Assembly: GCA_016648135.1 (NCBI GenBank)
Contig: JADDOH010001584.1
Location: 1-64,000 of the forward strand
Direction: 5' to 3'
Source of the DNA: Agrypnia vestita
Lineage: Eukaryota; Arthropoda; Insecta; Trichoptera; Phryganeidae
Length of the DNA stretch: 64,000 bases
The notes beneath the pieces are model-generated. The model made no database searches. It worked only from the letters and a program-made list of their open reading frames with translations, and was not told the DNA's origin. The number at the start of each line of letters is the position of its first letter. Positions within the stretch are counted from its first letter, which is position 1. Both the position numbers and the translations under genes were made by a program. Of the stretch, positions 44,880 to 55,117 are shown piece after piece.

Positions 44880-45080
44880 TTCAAATAAAAAACATAATTG
44901 ATCTCTGAATCTGCTCATAAATCCTTGTTCATGAACGGAGTACTAAAAACAAGCGAAATCACCTTACATATCAACGTGATTATATGTATTGGTATGTTCT
45001 AAGAACAAAGTTACTTAATTAAGATAAATTGTAGAAGTCTCATAGAGGCGAAGGTAAGAATGTGAGAAACGTGTGTAGAA
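44880..45080. other. Unassigned stretch
   Basis: Nothing recognised. Confidence 0.5.
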
Positions 45081-45195
45081 GTCTTTTTTTATACGATGAC
45101 CCGGGGCTTACAGGGTATATGAGCTGGCTTAAGTGATCACTCTGCCCAATGCAACGTTCATCAATTCCATCGTAAGAACATTATTTAGCATATTT
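45081..45195 (+). repeat. Dispersed repeat U, copy 2
   Basis: AGAAGTCTTTTTTTATACGATG, GGGGCTTACAGG, GAGCTGGCTTAAGTGATCAC and CAATGCAACGTTCATCAATTCC match copy 3 at 54945. Confidence 0.7.
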
Positions 45196-45789
45196 TATTT
45201 TTTATATATATATATCTACGCCACATTTAATCTTTGTTTTACAATATTTACTTTTTAATATTGTAGTTTTCTCTTTTTACTTTTTGACTTATCCATTTAA
45301 TTAGTATTTTTTTTGTGTTACCATATTTAAAAGAATCACTTATTTATGGGCATTATTTTTTAAGGAATAAGGAATTAAATAAATAGTCGACACATAACTG
45401 TTAGGAATAGAGTCTAAAAAGTGTATAAAACAATAAGTGTGTCAAAATATTTACTAATTTTGTTTACAATTTTTACAGCCAATTTACGTGCATTATTAAC
45501 TCTCAAATATTACATTTGGCGGCTAAAATACTGAAAAATATGAGTACTCGGGAAAATATGTTTCCTGTTTCTGAATAGGTGGGCGACATTTTCAGAAACA
45601 GGAAGCATGAACCAGAAGCGACATCATGGTATGTATTTAAGGAGGAAATGTTGCCCTAAAAACATGTGTAGGTGCAGAGTGGTGGCAATACTCAAACAAG
45701 TACATAACTAGTGTAGAGCAGGCTGAACATAACGGACTTGTATATCCACACGAGAAAAAATTTACCCGAGTACTCGAAACGTATGGGGT
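45196..45789. other. Unassigned stretch with a local duplicated motif
   Basis: Near 45555-45605 ATATGTTTCCTGTTTCTGAA and the inverted TTTCAGAAACAGGAAGCAT form a short hairpin around GGTGGGCGACA. No gene. Confidence 0.5.
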
Positions 45790-45870
45790 TGATAATAATA
45801 ATAATAATATTTGGATAACTTATATAGCGCCGTTTTCGCGAATACTCACCTCAAGGGCGCTTTACACAGA
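45790..45870 (+). repeat. (ATA)n followed by AACTTATATAGCGCCGTTTT block
   Basis: A trinucleotide run (45791-45809) leads into TTATATAGCGCCGTTTTCGCG and AAGGGCGCTTTACAC. I recall very similar AT-run plus TATAGCGC...GCGCTTTACA blocks in many invertebrate genomes as ends of dispersed repeats. Family not determined. Confidence 0.45.
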
Positions 45871-46100
45871 AAAATTATTATCTTACAAAACAACTTACTG
45901 CTAAAAGTAACTTATTTACTATTACTTATTCACTAGGTGGCATGCAAGAAATGGAATTAAAATTTAATACTATAATAGTTGGGAGTGCCTGAAGGAATTA
46001 GGTGTTTTCGTGGAGTGCGCAATAGGAGTGGAAAACATTAGCAGCGTTGTTGTGGTCAGATTCTATAGGTTTATGTTGTGGACCAAGTGATTAATAGGAC

Positions 46101-46201
46101 ATTATTTATAATACCCGGACAGTTTGAAAAATGCCCAATATGATAGGACAATATGATAATAACTGTTGAAATAATTATATTGACCGGGCATTATAAATAA
46201 T
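46101..46201. repeat. Inverted repeat, 18-bp arms
   Basis: ATTATTTATAATACCCGG (46101-46118) and CCGGGCATTATAAATAAT (46184-46201) pair at 17 of 18 positions. No gene inside; a possible MITE. Confidence 0.7.
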
Positions 46202-46249
46202 ATTCTTCACCTATCGGGCAGAATAATAAAAAAGTGTTTTATGACCTAA

Positions 46250-46312
46250 TCTAACCTTATCTAACCTAATCTAACCTAACCTAATCAAACCTAAACTAAC
46301 CTAACCTAACCT
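46250..46312. repeat. Interstitial telomere-like (CCTAA)n array
   Basis: A degenerate run of CTAACCT/CCTAATCTAA words, the complement of TTAGG, about 12 units with interruptions. Confidence 0.8.
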
Positions 46313-46469
46313 ATCCAGGTCAGTGCACGTCATGCATTTGTTATCGGTTCCCGCGTCCATACATCCATCCATACAATACTTTAACACACACTCACAACGT
46401 TCTCACCCTGCTTTCGACACGGTATTTCAAACCAATGCTTAACAAAAACACCAAAAATTATAATAACAC

Positions 46470-46600
46470 ATCAGCCCTGATGATGTACCCTGCAATATGA
46501 TTCAAAACGTCGGCCAGAAAGGTCGTAATAACACGGCATAATACCCCAGAAGACACAAACCAGAATATTCTGAGTGGCAGTGAAAACCTAAGAACATTCT
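46470..46600 (+). repeat. P2 single arm with hammerhead-like core
   Basis: GCC (46474-46476), CTGATGA (46477-46483), a poorly paired stem II TACCCTGCAATATGATT, AAAA where GAAA is expected, CGTC, GGC (46512-46514) pairing with GCC. The rest (GGCCAGAAAGGTCGTAATAA, CACGGCATAATACCCCAG) matches the arms at 48690 and 61232. Confidence 0.6.
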
Positions 46601-47496
46601 TATTTTTTTGTCTAACTTGCGAAATAATAAAAAAATAAATCATAAATTCGGAACCGTTCTCACAGGCTGGTCAAAGTTTAAAGTTCCTCACAGTTCGTAA
46701 TTCGTTCCTCACGGCTCCTACCCCGAAGGTGCGAGGGCAGGTTAAATGTCATATATTATTCAAGAAATAATCAAAACTGTTTGAAACTCCGCCCCAGACA
46801 ACCCCAGTCTTTATTAAACGCTCTTGTACAGGCGAATTTTACAAAATTTCGTCGGTATCTATCGCGGCCCGCCGCTTGTGACGGGGATGAAAACAGCGCC
46901 GAAAGGAAATTGAATTGTCAGCAGAAAGGGGGCGGGCTATTATCAAAGCATTCCATTTGAATAATCGCCCGCCCCTGATTGTTTTATTGTGTCTGTTGTG
47001 GAGAAATTTGGTTTAAACAAACATTCAAAAATGTAACGAATTTATATCCATTCCAATCAGTAGTAGTTGCTTTAACAGTGTTTTAACTTTTTGGTTTAAG
47101 GTTGACGTAAAATTAAAGTCCGTTTTGGCGAATAATGGTGATCGTGGCAATGAAATTATACAGAAAAGAACTTTGGCGGAGTTCAAAGCGATTTGAGATT
47201 TTCTTAATGAATTGCATGCAAACTTTTTAAAGGAGTTTTCTGTGCAGCTATGGAATTAAATAATTGCCTTGTAAGGAGTGTTAGAGGCATTCAATAAAAA
47301 TTGTGATAATGGCCATGGTATTGGCTTTATTACTTTTTTTAATTAATAGTGTTTATAATAAATATATTAAAGAGTTAAGGTAATTATAACGGTCGTAAGA
47401 CATATTTAAGTGTTCAGTAAAACGGATCTTTTATAGGAACCGTAAATTTTACGGAAAAACAAATACGTTTCGCTGCACTTTTATTCAGCATCATCA
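46601..47496. other. Unassigned stretch with GC-rich hairpin
   Basis: GGGGCGGGCTATTATCAAA (46929-46947) pairs with TTTGAATAATCGCCCGCCCC (46956-46975). 46680-47000 is GC-richer. A scrap at about 47305-47345 (minus) resembles 24490-24520. No gene recognised. Confidence 0.55.
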
Positions 47497-47577
47497 TGTG
47501 AGCATTCTACATAGGACAAACCAAACGCAATATCACTACACGTTTGAAGGAATATATTGGGGCAATTAAAAATAATA
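47497..47577 (+). pseudogene. Penelope-like element GIY-YIG endonuclease, first part
   Basis: Frame reads FYIGQTKRNITTRLKEYIGA followed by IKNNNLAM. YIGQTkRnikTRlkEH is the hallmark of the GIY-YIG endonuclease at the C-terminus of Penelope-like retroelements, the nicking domain used for insertion. A TGA at 47499 lies just upstream and nothing of the reverse transcriptase is present. The domain continues at 47983 after an insertion. Confidence 0.8.
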
Positions 47578-47982
47578 ACTTGGCAATGAACTACCTACAT
47601 ATGTCGACATTTTAAATCTATTTCTCTCAAAATTTAAAAAATCATTATATGATCATTTCTTTTCAAAATATTAAATTTTTATATAATGTCTTAAATTTTT
47701 TATATATACCTGGCTATTCAAATTTAATATTGCTATATTATCGGTGAGTAAAAATTTCTGAGATCACTACTTTACACTTTTTTGCATATATACTTTTTTT
47801 ACATATATGTCTAACCTCATTATGTTTAAACTATGTATATATACTTTTTTACATTTATACCCTTTATTTTTCTTTTACATTTAATCGTTTGTTGTATTTT
47901 AATTATGTATAAACCTGTTGTAAAAGGCTATTAAGCCGTGTATTTAATAAATAAATAAATATAAATAAATAATAGCTCCAAT
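47578..47982 (+). mobile_element. Insertion splitting the PLE endonuclease (non-LTR 3' end)
   Basis: AT-rich, non-coding, ending GTAAAAGGCTATTAAGCCGT then an (AAAT)n run at 47946-47971. A short stem (GGCTATTAAGCC) before an A-rich tail resembles the 3' UTR of a non-LTR element. Left boundary approximate; no clear target duplication found. Confidence 0.5.
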
Positions 47983-48228
47983 AAATCGGCAATCTGCGAA
48001 CATGCACCCAAAGGGAATGAATCTCAGTCATTTCATGAGATTTGACAAGACAAAAATCTTATCAACAGAACCGCACCATATACCTATTATTAGTGAGAGA
48101 GTACACTGAAATATACAAACATCCCAATTTCAATAGAGGCGACAGTTACAAACTATCAAGTATTAGGCGCCCTGTTCACGCGACTTTGATTCCACTTTTA
48201 AGAGACAAGAAAAGCCCGAAGATGTAAT
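47983..48228 (+). pseudogene. Penelope-like endonuclease, second part
   Basis: KSAICEHAPKGNE, FDKTKILSTEPHHIP in one frame, then in another LLVREYTEIYKHPNFNRGDS and YKLSSIRRPV. K-A-EH and the I-R-E-IEI-KHP-NFNREDG-LS--W-P order is the end of the PLE GIY-YIG region. One or more frameshifts. Confidence 0.85.
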
Positions 48229-48376
48229 TAGTACATATTGTACATTGGCGACCTTTATCGTAGAAGAAGTGAATACTCCACAATAAAGTGCATATAATTT
48301 ACGACCTCGGAAGAAATAATTAGATCGGCGGAAAGATTTAAAATGTATATTTTTAGAATTTGCAACACAACGACAG

Positions 48377-48537
48377 TCAATTTGACAGCTGACAGCTGAG
48401 TACTGCTCAGTTTGGTTTGCCATTTCACCAATAGACAGAACAACGCTTGCAGATTGTGCAAATTTATTTTGAAAATCGTGGTATCGTAATCATACTTCAA
48501 TATGGCACAACGTCATATGATACCACGGCAATTACCG
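48377..48537 (+). pseudogene. DUF4817-type transposase N-terminus (copy 2)
   Basis: Matches the fragment at 24331 including the leader (CTGCTCAGTTTGGTTTGCCA). The frame gives TEQRLQIVQIYFENRGIVI, closer to the usual consensus than copy 1, but the start codon region is deleted. About 30-45 codons remain. Confidence 0.65.
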
Positions 48538-48689
48538 AAATTTTTATGTATTTTATTTCATTTTAAAATTCTATACTTCTAAAAAAACACTCTACATTAA
48601 GGTATGTGATTTAAAAAAATTTAGAAATTAAGCTATAGAAATAAAGTAAACAAAGTTTTATGATGTGTTGATTGGCCAGTTAGTAATGT

Positions 48690-48830
48690 GGCAACACATC
48701 AGCCCTAATGATGGACCCCGAACCTCGGCCAGAAAGGCCGTAAGAACACGGCATAATATCCCAATAAAAAAACATAAATCACAAGATTCTAAACGGCCGT
48801 GAAAACCTCAGAACATTCTTATCCATTTCA
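48690..48830 (+). repeat. P2 single arm
   Basis: CATCAGCCCTAATGATGGAC, GGCCAGAAAGGCCGTAAGAA, CACGGCATAATATCCC, GGCCGTGAAAACCTCAGAAC. The CTGATGA core is mutated (CTAATGA), and the region between stem II and GTCGG is deleted. Confidence 0.65.
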
Positions 48831-48929
48831 ATGATTATCGACAATAATCTCATTCTTAACAATGGCTTTTCAACAAATTTAACGCCGATTCCATCAATAA
48901 TAGAAATAAATGCAATATATTTAATAAAA

Positions 48930-49222
48930 ATATACTATGTTTTCACCAATGACAATTATCGAAAATATCAACATGTTTCAGGGCTAATTTTTCTTTTGTG
49001 AGGATTCAATGTAAACTAACAAATTAAAAATCAAAAATCGTATAGAAAGTATACACGATAAAAATATAAAAATAATATAGGGAAATTAATGAATAATTAA
49101 ATACTAACACGAAAACAAATTAAAAAGATAACTATTTGTAAAAAGGACCTGGTTCAATTTACTATTTACATTTTTTCTTATTTCCAAAATTTCTAATTTA
49201 TCAAACTGTAATTCTGTAACAT
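48930..49222 (-). repeat. P3 repeat copy (minus)
   Basis: Minus strand: AGAATTACAGTTTGATAAATT, CAGGTCCTTTTTACAAATAG, then CTGAAACATGTTGATATTTT. Same order as copies 1 and 2. Confidence 0.7.
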
Positions 49223-49493
49223 TTGAATGTAAACTGAGTAAAACCCTTAATAATATCAAAAGAATAACGCATAACCAAAAGATGTTTCGCTAATTTGAAA
49301 TAATTATTACTTAAACACCTAAGGATTCCTTAACTCTAACGTCAAAATTTCTACACGTTTTTCCTGTATAAAAATAATTACAATCATGTTGATATTTTCA
49401 ACATATAAGTTGTGAAAACAAACTTTTTTTGCACTTTTTCAAAAAGAAATTAGTGCGTTCGAAATACGCAAGAACCCGGCAACGAAAGTCCTA

Positions 49494-50107
49494 CGCCGCC
49501 GGCCGCACACTGGCTGCGTTTTCGTACTAAATTGAGTAGTACGTATACGTACGAATACGCAAGTACATTCCTGACCTTCGAAGTAGTACTGAACATCGCA
49601 CACTGTACACGATTTAGTAGTACGTGTACGCACGTACAGATGCGGCGTCCGACACGATCCGGATTTGTTCGGAAATTTTTGCGATTTCGTACGATGGATA
49701 TTGAAAATTTTGTCAATTTGACACATGACCACAAATTTTTGTGGGACCAAAGTGATTCAACTACGTGACCATCAAGCGCAGATCATGGCGGAGAATCTCT
49801 AAAGAACTAAAAACTACCTGTAAGTTAAATAATTTGATTTAATGAAGGTGAGATATAATTATGTACTTAGAACAAAAAACTTATAATAATTTTTTTCTGA
49901 TGTTATGAGCTCTCGTTGCACTTCGATTCTCCCCAGCATTTGTGAATCTATTAGATAGATAGTCATGAAATTTGTCATTATTTAAGTCTGCCATAATAGA
50001 GTTTTCCAGAAGATACAGACTATCCATTTGGCACAAACGTTATTGGAGAAATGCGAAAAGTAACTGATCGTGACCAAAGCAAGACGCAATCAATGTGCGC
50101 GCTCCAT
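49494..50107 (+). mobile_element. Harbinger-like non-autonomous element carrying a MADF exon
   Basis: The left end region GGCCGCACACTGGCTGCGTTTT is roughly repeated inverted near the right end (AAGACGCAATCAATGTGCGCGC). Numerous TACGTACG words follow inside the left end and again just beyond the right end. It encloses a MADF-type exon. PIF/Harbinger elements encode a DDE nuclease and a Myb/MADF-type partner; only the partner's first exon is seen here. Exact ends and target duplication not established. Confidence 0.4.
49694..49819 (+). pseudogene. MADF-type DNA-binding domain, first exon
   Basis: From ATG 49694 the frame reads MDIENFVNLTHDHKFLWDQS, matching the start of a MADF domain (acidic start, aromatic, LWD). 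It hits a TGA at 49766, but from 49759 another frame continues smoothly as NYVTIKRRSWRRISKELKTT, the middle of a MADF domain (Y, K-R-W--I---L). A single-base deletion near 49758 explains this. The sequence ACCT/GTAAGT at 49820 is a strong splice donor, so this is probably exon 1 of a spliced gene, now frameshifted. Confidence 0.65.
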
Positions 50108-50157
50108 ACGTACGAAAATAATCATACGAATACGTACGTAATAATTCGTATCCGGCC

Positions 50158-50364
50158 TTAAACTCCGATTATCCGATTAATAACTGCAGATAGATAATCT
50201 CCCGGCGGTCCATTAGGGCCTCCATCAGTCTCCCGTGGCACCAGCACCATGAATGGCCGATGATTGCATTGTTGTCCCGCAGACTGGAAACTCCTGATAG
50301 CCAGGACATGTCTGGTATGCCGAGTCACCCTGTACGGGCCATTTTGGCCTTTTTGTTCGGCCAT
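50158..50364 (-). CDS. Unrecognised short reading frame, minus strand
   Basis: 68 codons from an ATG with a favourable context (GCCACAATGG) to a stop. It starts MAEQKGQNGPYRVTRHTRHV; the region is GC-richer than its surroundings and unlike the nearby repeats. It might be a first exon of a host or element gene, or a chance frame. No domain recognised. Confidence 0.25.
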   Translation of the reverse strand: MAEQKGQNGPYRVTRHTRHVLAIRSFQSAGQQCNHRPFMVLVPRETDGGPNGPPGDYLSAVINRIIGV

Positions 50365-50784
50365 TGTGGCGTTTTCGTTAGGTAGTTATTTCGCCCTTCG
50401 GACGGACTTTTCTTCCTTTTTCTATGAGTAATGTGTACACGTGTGTACACGGTGCGCGGAAACTCCAGGCACGATCCAAAGGGGAAAAGTAATCCCATTG
50501 AGAGGTGAAAAATCTAATTACTTTTTAACTGGACTTTACTGCATGTGTTAAATGGATTAAGAAAAATAAATTATTCTGCGTAGTTAAGACACATTAGTTC
50601 TTATTTACAACTTAAACTTATTACACTGTTTATTATATTATATTAAAATGTTTCACAACGAAATGCAATATGCAATGCGAAACACAACAATACTGAATAG
50701 TCCATTATTAGCCAGATGAAAGAATATTGTTTTGCCAAAAGATGGAGCATGATTTGTGGTGGATAATTTATTATCAACCAACCC
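50365..50784. other. Unassigned stretch
   Basis: Nothing recognised. Confidence 0.5.
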
Positions 50785-50870
50785 TACAAAAATGACGTAC
50801 TTTCATTATGTATATAGTTCAGCCGCCAGTTAAGGCTGTGAGAACATGGCTATCTAGATAAGCGTCTTGA
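50785..50870 (+). repeat. SINE-A 5' fragment
   Basis: CCCTACAAAAATGACGTACTTTCATTATG matches the element start at 57899, followed by CAGCCGCCAG. tRNA-like block absent. Confidence 0.45.
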
Positions 50871-51934
50871 CAACGTTAGGAATGGACATTATTAAATATA
50901 TTTTTTTTTACTTCTTATACCTCATTATCATTTGAGCATCTGGTAGCATTAGTGATGGATATTGTTACATAGAGAATTATATATTTTGATTAACGATAAG
51001 ATTTGATAAACAATTTAATATAATTTTTAAGGCGAATATAACTGCAGCTCGAAACAGGCAATCTCAACTTTGAATATTTACGTTATGACGTAAAATTGTT
51101 ATCACATTAGTGAAAAATTCTTGTGCCAAATATACGGGTACGATTTCACGACTTTAAATTAAAAAGTTGTTTTACAAATCGTTGACGCGTTGGCGAAACC
51201 CACTACTTGAATATATAAAGTTAAAATGAAAACTGTAAATGTCCAGAAATAATGTAATTATGCTTTATAATTTTAAAATGTAAATTTGGTATTATTATTA
51301 TATCCTCCACATGTGTTGGATAATAAGTAATCAATTGATAAAATAATAAATCGGCTAATAATCAAAAAGTAAGTGCATTATTTCTGACGAACAATTATTT
51401 AAAAGAATTTTATGGCAATAAATGTATGAAAACATTATCCATGATTATTATTATTAAAAACGTTTCAGTTTTCCATGAAAAGGCATTAAATCACAGAATG
51501 TTCCCGTAAAAACCGCAAAATTCGCGTATAACCTTAAATCGCGACTGCATAAATTTCTGGACTCGTACCTTTAAATAAGTCAAACTTTTCACTCATATAA
51601 ATTTTAAAGGTATATTCATAAAATAAAATAAAAGATTTCGACGTGTGTAATACCTAATTATTTATTACAATCTCTAAAAGTCCATAAAAAGTTTAACGAT
51701 ATTTTTAACGCCTTAGATATTAAATTCTCTAGTCGGAGTGCGTTGAAAAAATATTTTTATGTGAAAAGTACCATAAAAAAGGCATGCATTTTTAATTCTA
51801 ATACCAGATTCATTGAATATCTTTCTGTCGGGCTAGGTTACTTTGAAAAATTTGCCTATAAAAGGTATATTTACATAGGTAGAAGTGAAATAGACGAATG
51901 TAAAATAAAATATCTGTTCATTTGTTCGATCAAT
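50871..51934. other. Unassigned AT-rich stretch
   Basis: Nothing recognised; the 68-codon frame at 51743-51949 has no known motif. Confidence 0.45.
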
Positions 51935-52070
51935 AAGATACTTTTGTGAACAAGTGGTTGGGGTTTCAACTCCCATTTCGTATCTTTCATAGACTATCAG
52001 GTAAGAATTCTACTATTTTTTGTAGTATCTATATGCGCTTAGCATAATTTAAAATTGGTAAAAATAACAT
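51935..52070 (+). repeat. Possible SINE-B copy, diverged
   Basis: GTGGTTGGGGTTTCAACTCCC (B-box-like), ATAGACTATCAGGTAAGAATTC, TATATGCGCTTAGCATAATTT. Order resembles SINE-B but identity is low. Confidence 0.35.
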
Positions 52071-53265
52071 GTGTATTTTTAGCGATATTTAAAATAAATT
52101 AAATTTTAATCATTATTATTAATGAAATTTAAAATTAATTAATTTTTTATACACATTATAATTAGTGAAATTTAAAATAAAATAAATTTTTAATATTTTT
52201 TTATTGAGTTCTGCAGGTTAACTATTTTAATTAATTTATCTTGAATTTGGCTAAAAATAAATATGGAGATCTACAAATTAAACACAAAAACCATAAATAA
52301 CATGTGTACTATATTTTATTTTGGGAAACATACAGTACAATGTAATAAAAAATTATGTAATATCGAAAAAATATTCATTTAGCATGACCAGTGAAGTTTC
52401 CTCGAAGCCGGTAAAAAAAATAAGTAAAAATATGATAAAGAATATTTAATAAAAGTTTAAATTATGATAGGTAATCATTTCCAAGATTTAAATTATGATA
52501 ATGTATAAAATGGGAAGGGTGGGAAGAGAAAGGGCATGGGATTCAATTAAAGAAGTATCAAATTTAAGTCAATAATCATTAATGAGATTACGAAGTAATA
52601 ATAGGTATATTGATTTTGTGTGCATGCAAATGTGTTATTTTGTGATTTTAAAATGCAATGTTAATTATGTAGATTATATTATATATATTTGCTTAATTAT
52701 TTTAGTCGTGACACCCACCGACAAAACTTATCCAAACCAAGATGGATAAAAGTATATATATATAAAAATGAAATATAAAAACCTACACTATTGATGTCAG
52801 GTGGTAGGCAATATTTCATCCGATTAAAACATTGTATTGCTGTATATCATTGTACGCACACTAATAAATAATATTTCCAAAACCAACAAATTAAAAAATC
52901 GCCCGAACGCTCTCAAACAATCATGACAGTATTGGACACAAAGGGTAGGTAAATATTTAACGCTGAACATATCCCGAACAATGGGGGAGGCTCTATCGGG
53001 ATGACGGGGGTTGGAGGGTCGGAGGGGTTGTGAGGTCGATTAATCATTTATTTATTGGGAGAACGGGGCACAAAAGAACAGACATTTAAAAAAAACGTTG
53101 AACAAAATTTAAAAAATGACAATCATGTTGAGGATTATTTATTGTGAAAACGAACAAAAAAAAAGTTTATTTAATTTAAAACCAACACGAATGCGAGAAG
53201 AGCATTAGATTGGTTCATTAATGGTTTTAAAACAACTGAAAATTGAATGAAATTAATAATAATTA
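52071..53265. other. Unassigned AT-rich stretch
   Basis: Repeated TTAAAATAAATTAAATTTTTAAT-type phrases at 52080-52190 form a loose tandem array of about 50-55 bp. A G-rich patch lies at 52980-53040. No gene. Confidence 0.5.
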
Positions 53266-53655
53266 GCTGTAACCGGTCAAAAATAACGATATTTTTACAT
53301 ACCGGTTCCTAAGGAACTTATTTATAACCGACACGAAATAGTAATAACGACTTTTATCAAAATATTTTATCATTTTTTTATATTTCCCCTACAGGTAGTT
53401 GATGGTATGATTTTAAACCCTGGCGAATTTTAAATCCTATAAGTATAATATATATATATCTATAATTTTGACCGGTCCCGCAGGCTCGGTGGTAGCAACA
53501 TGCATTAAGCGGCCGGTTCGGGTTTTCTGGCCCGAGGCTCAAGCCCCTTCTCCAGCCGTTTAATATGGTTTTCAGCCGTGAATTATTAGAACGAAATTAC
53601 TGACGTTACACGAAATCACGGGAACAGACAGACGAACAGACAACGAAATTATTTT
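53266..53655 (+). repeat. SINE-A copy 6, longest
   Basis: TTAGCTGTAACCGGTCAAAA, then ACATACCGGTTCCTAAGGAA, TTATAACCGACACGAAATAG (shared with copy 1), the tRNA-like block GGTAGCAACATGCATTAAGC, GGTTCGGGTTTTCTGGCCCG, GGCTCAAGCCCC, and the body to GACAGACAACGAAATTATT. About 390 bp; with copy 1 it defines the full family. Confidence 0.75.
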
Positions 53656-54131
53656 CATTTGTACCACATTGTACTGAGTCTAGTAACCTACATTTATCAT
53701 GTACTTTTACGTTTTACATTTGTGGTAAAATTATTAATATAATTAAAGAGAATGTACTCTTCAGAACTCTAAGAATAGAATTCCCTCTCCAAGAAAAGGT
53801 TAGTCTCTTTTTGGAGAGATACAGAGAATAAACTAATGTAATAAACTATATGTTATACTTAATAAAAAAAACTTTGTATTAACCACATGTTTCGGAGTCA
53901 TGTTTAACAGTTTTTCAATTTCGGTGCAAACGGTGCTTAGCACAAAGTACACTCTTGTTAGTTATATTTATATTTGTAATCATATTAAATAATATTGTTA
54001 GATACCTTGTTAAACAGTCTCATCGCCAGGCATTTTTCTGCGGCACTTGACGGATAGTTGGAACATTCAGCGGTTGGTGTCTTCTTACATGGTGTACGAA
54101 ATACAGAATCTCTTCCATCATTGCTAATATA
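53656..54131. other. Unassigned stretch with P3-like scrap
   Basis: 53875-53930 on the minus strand (GACTCCGAAACATGTGGTTA) resembles a P3 terminus. Otherwise nothing. Confidence 0.4.
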
Positions 54132-54376
54132 GACTAGCCGTACACCCGCAAAAAATCACAAGGAAGGCCTAAATTAATGGTTCGCATCTTAGCTGAGCCC
54201 TGCTTTTACAGTGCGTAGTATATGTAGCATATTTTTGACGAGCCACGGAGAGGCGATAGTGGCTATGTCGTCTAGACCTCGAGGTTCGAGTCTCTCTTCA
54301 GCCTTGTAATTTGTTTTTTTAGTCGTGAATTTCAGAAGGTTACGGACTTACGGGATAGAACAACCAAATTATTGTT
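54132..54376 (+). repeat. SINE-A copy 7, diverged
   Basis: ACTAGCCGTACACCCGCAAAA, CGATAGTGGCTATGTCG (A-box position), GAGGTTCGAGTCTC (B-box), CGTGAATTTCAGAAGGTTACGG, ACCAAATTATTG. Confidence 0.65.
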
Positions 54377-54944
54377 ATAATGCTTCAAATTAAATTTTAA
54401 AAATCATTGCAAGAAAATAAATTAAGATTTAGATTTAATAAAAGCCAATATTAAAATGCATTTGAAATATTCTAACTAAAACTCCCAAGGAGAATTTCTA
54501 TTCATTCATTCATTCATTTCTATGCCACCGTCGGTGATGCGAAGAGTGCAGATATTACCGTATTTATTAGAAAGTGTTAACATAATGTACGTAGATATTA
54601 ATACATTTATGCGCCTTGTATTACAGCAGTTAGTGGTTCTGGGTACCGAAACAACATCTTGAATAGCAAGCAGTAGGCCTATAAACAATCAAGTTTCTGA
54701 AATCATATGCACATAAATTAGTTAGAAAACTGTCTTAATGAACCAGATCGAGAATCAGTCTATAATAGAAGCATGTTTGTACCAATGCCATTAAAATTTC
54801 CAACTATTAGTCGGGTCTAACCAACCGGACCATGTCCAACATGCGACCGGCGATAAGCAACACCCAAGCAAACCAATATAGTCTAATAAAAATAAATTAT
54901 AGTAGTCCCAGAGAGACGAACATATTTATGTGACAAACTTATAA
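54377..54944. other. Unassigned stretch
   Basis: (ATTC)n run at about 54498-54516. No gene. Confidence 0.5.
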
Positions 54945-55085
54945 GAAAGTCTTTTATACGATGGCTCAGGGCTTACAGCCTGTACGAGCTGACTGAAGTG
55001 ATCATTCTACACAATGCAACGTTCACCAATTCCATAGTAAGAACATCCCCATATTATCAAATTTTTGAAAGTTGTATATATGTTC
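54945..55085 (+). repeat. Dispersed repeat U, copy 3
   Basis: AAAGTCTTTTATACGATGGC, GGGCTTACAGCCTGTACGAG, CAATGCAACGTTCACCAATTC, TCAAATTTTTGAAAGTTGTATA. The last block is shared with copy 1. Confidence 0.7.
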
Positions 55086-55117
55086 CAAATTCAAGCCTTC
55101 CAAATTTGAAGGGATAA

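Noticed and set aside
49439..49768. Overlapping 78-103 codon frames on both strands
   Set aside because: Most are shadows of the GC-rich Harbinger-like end. Only the MADF start from 49694 has family support.
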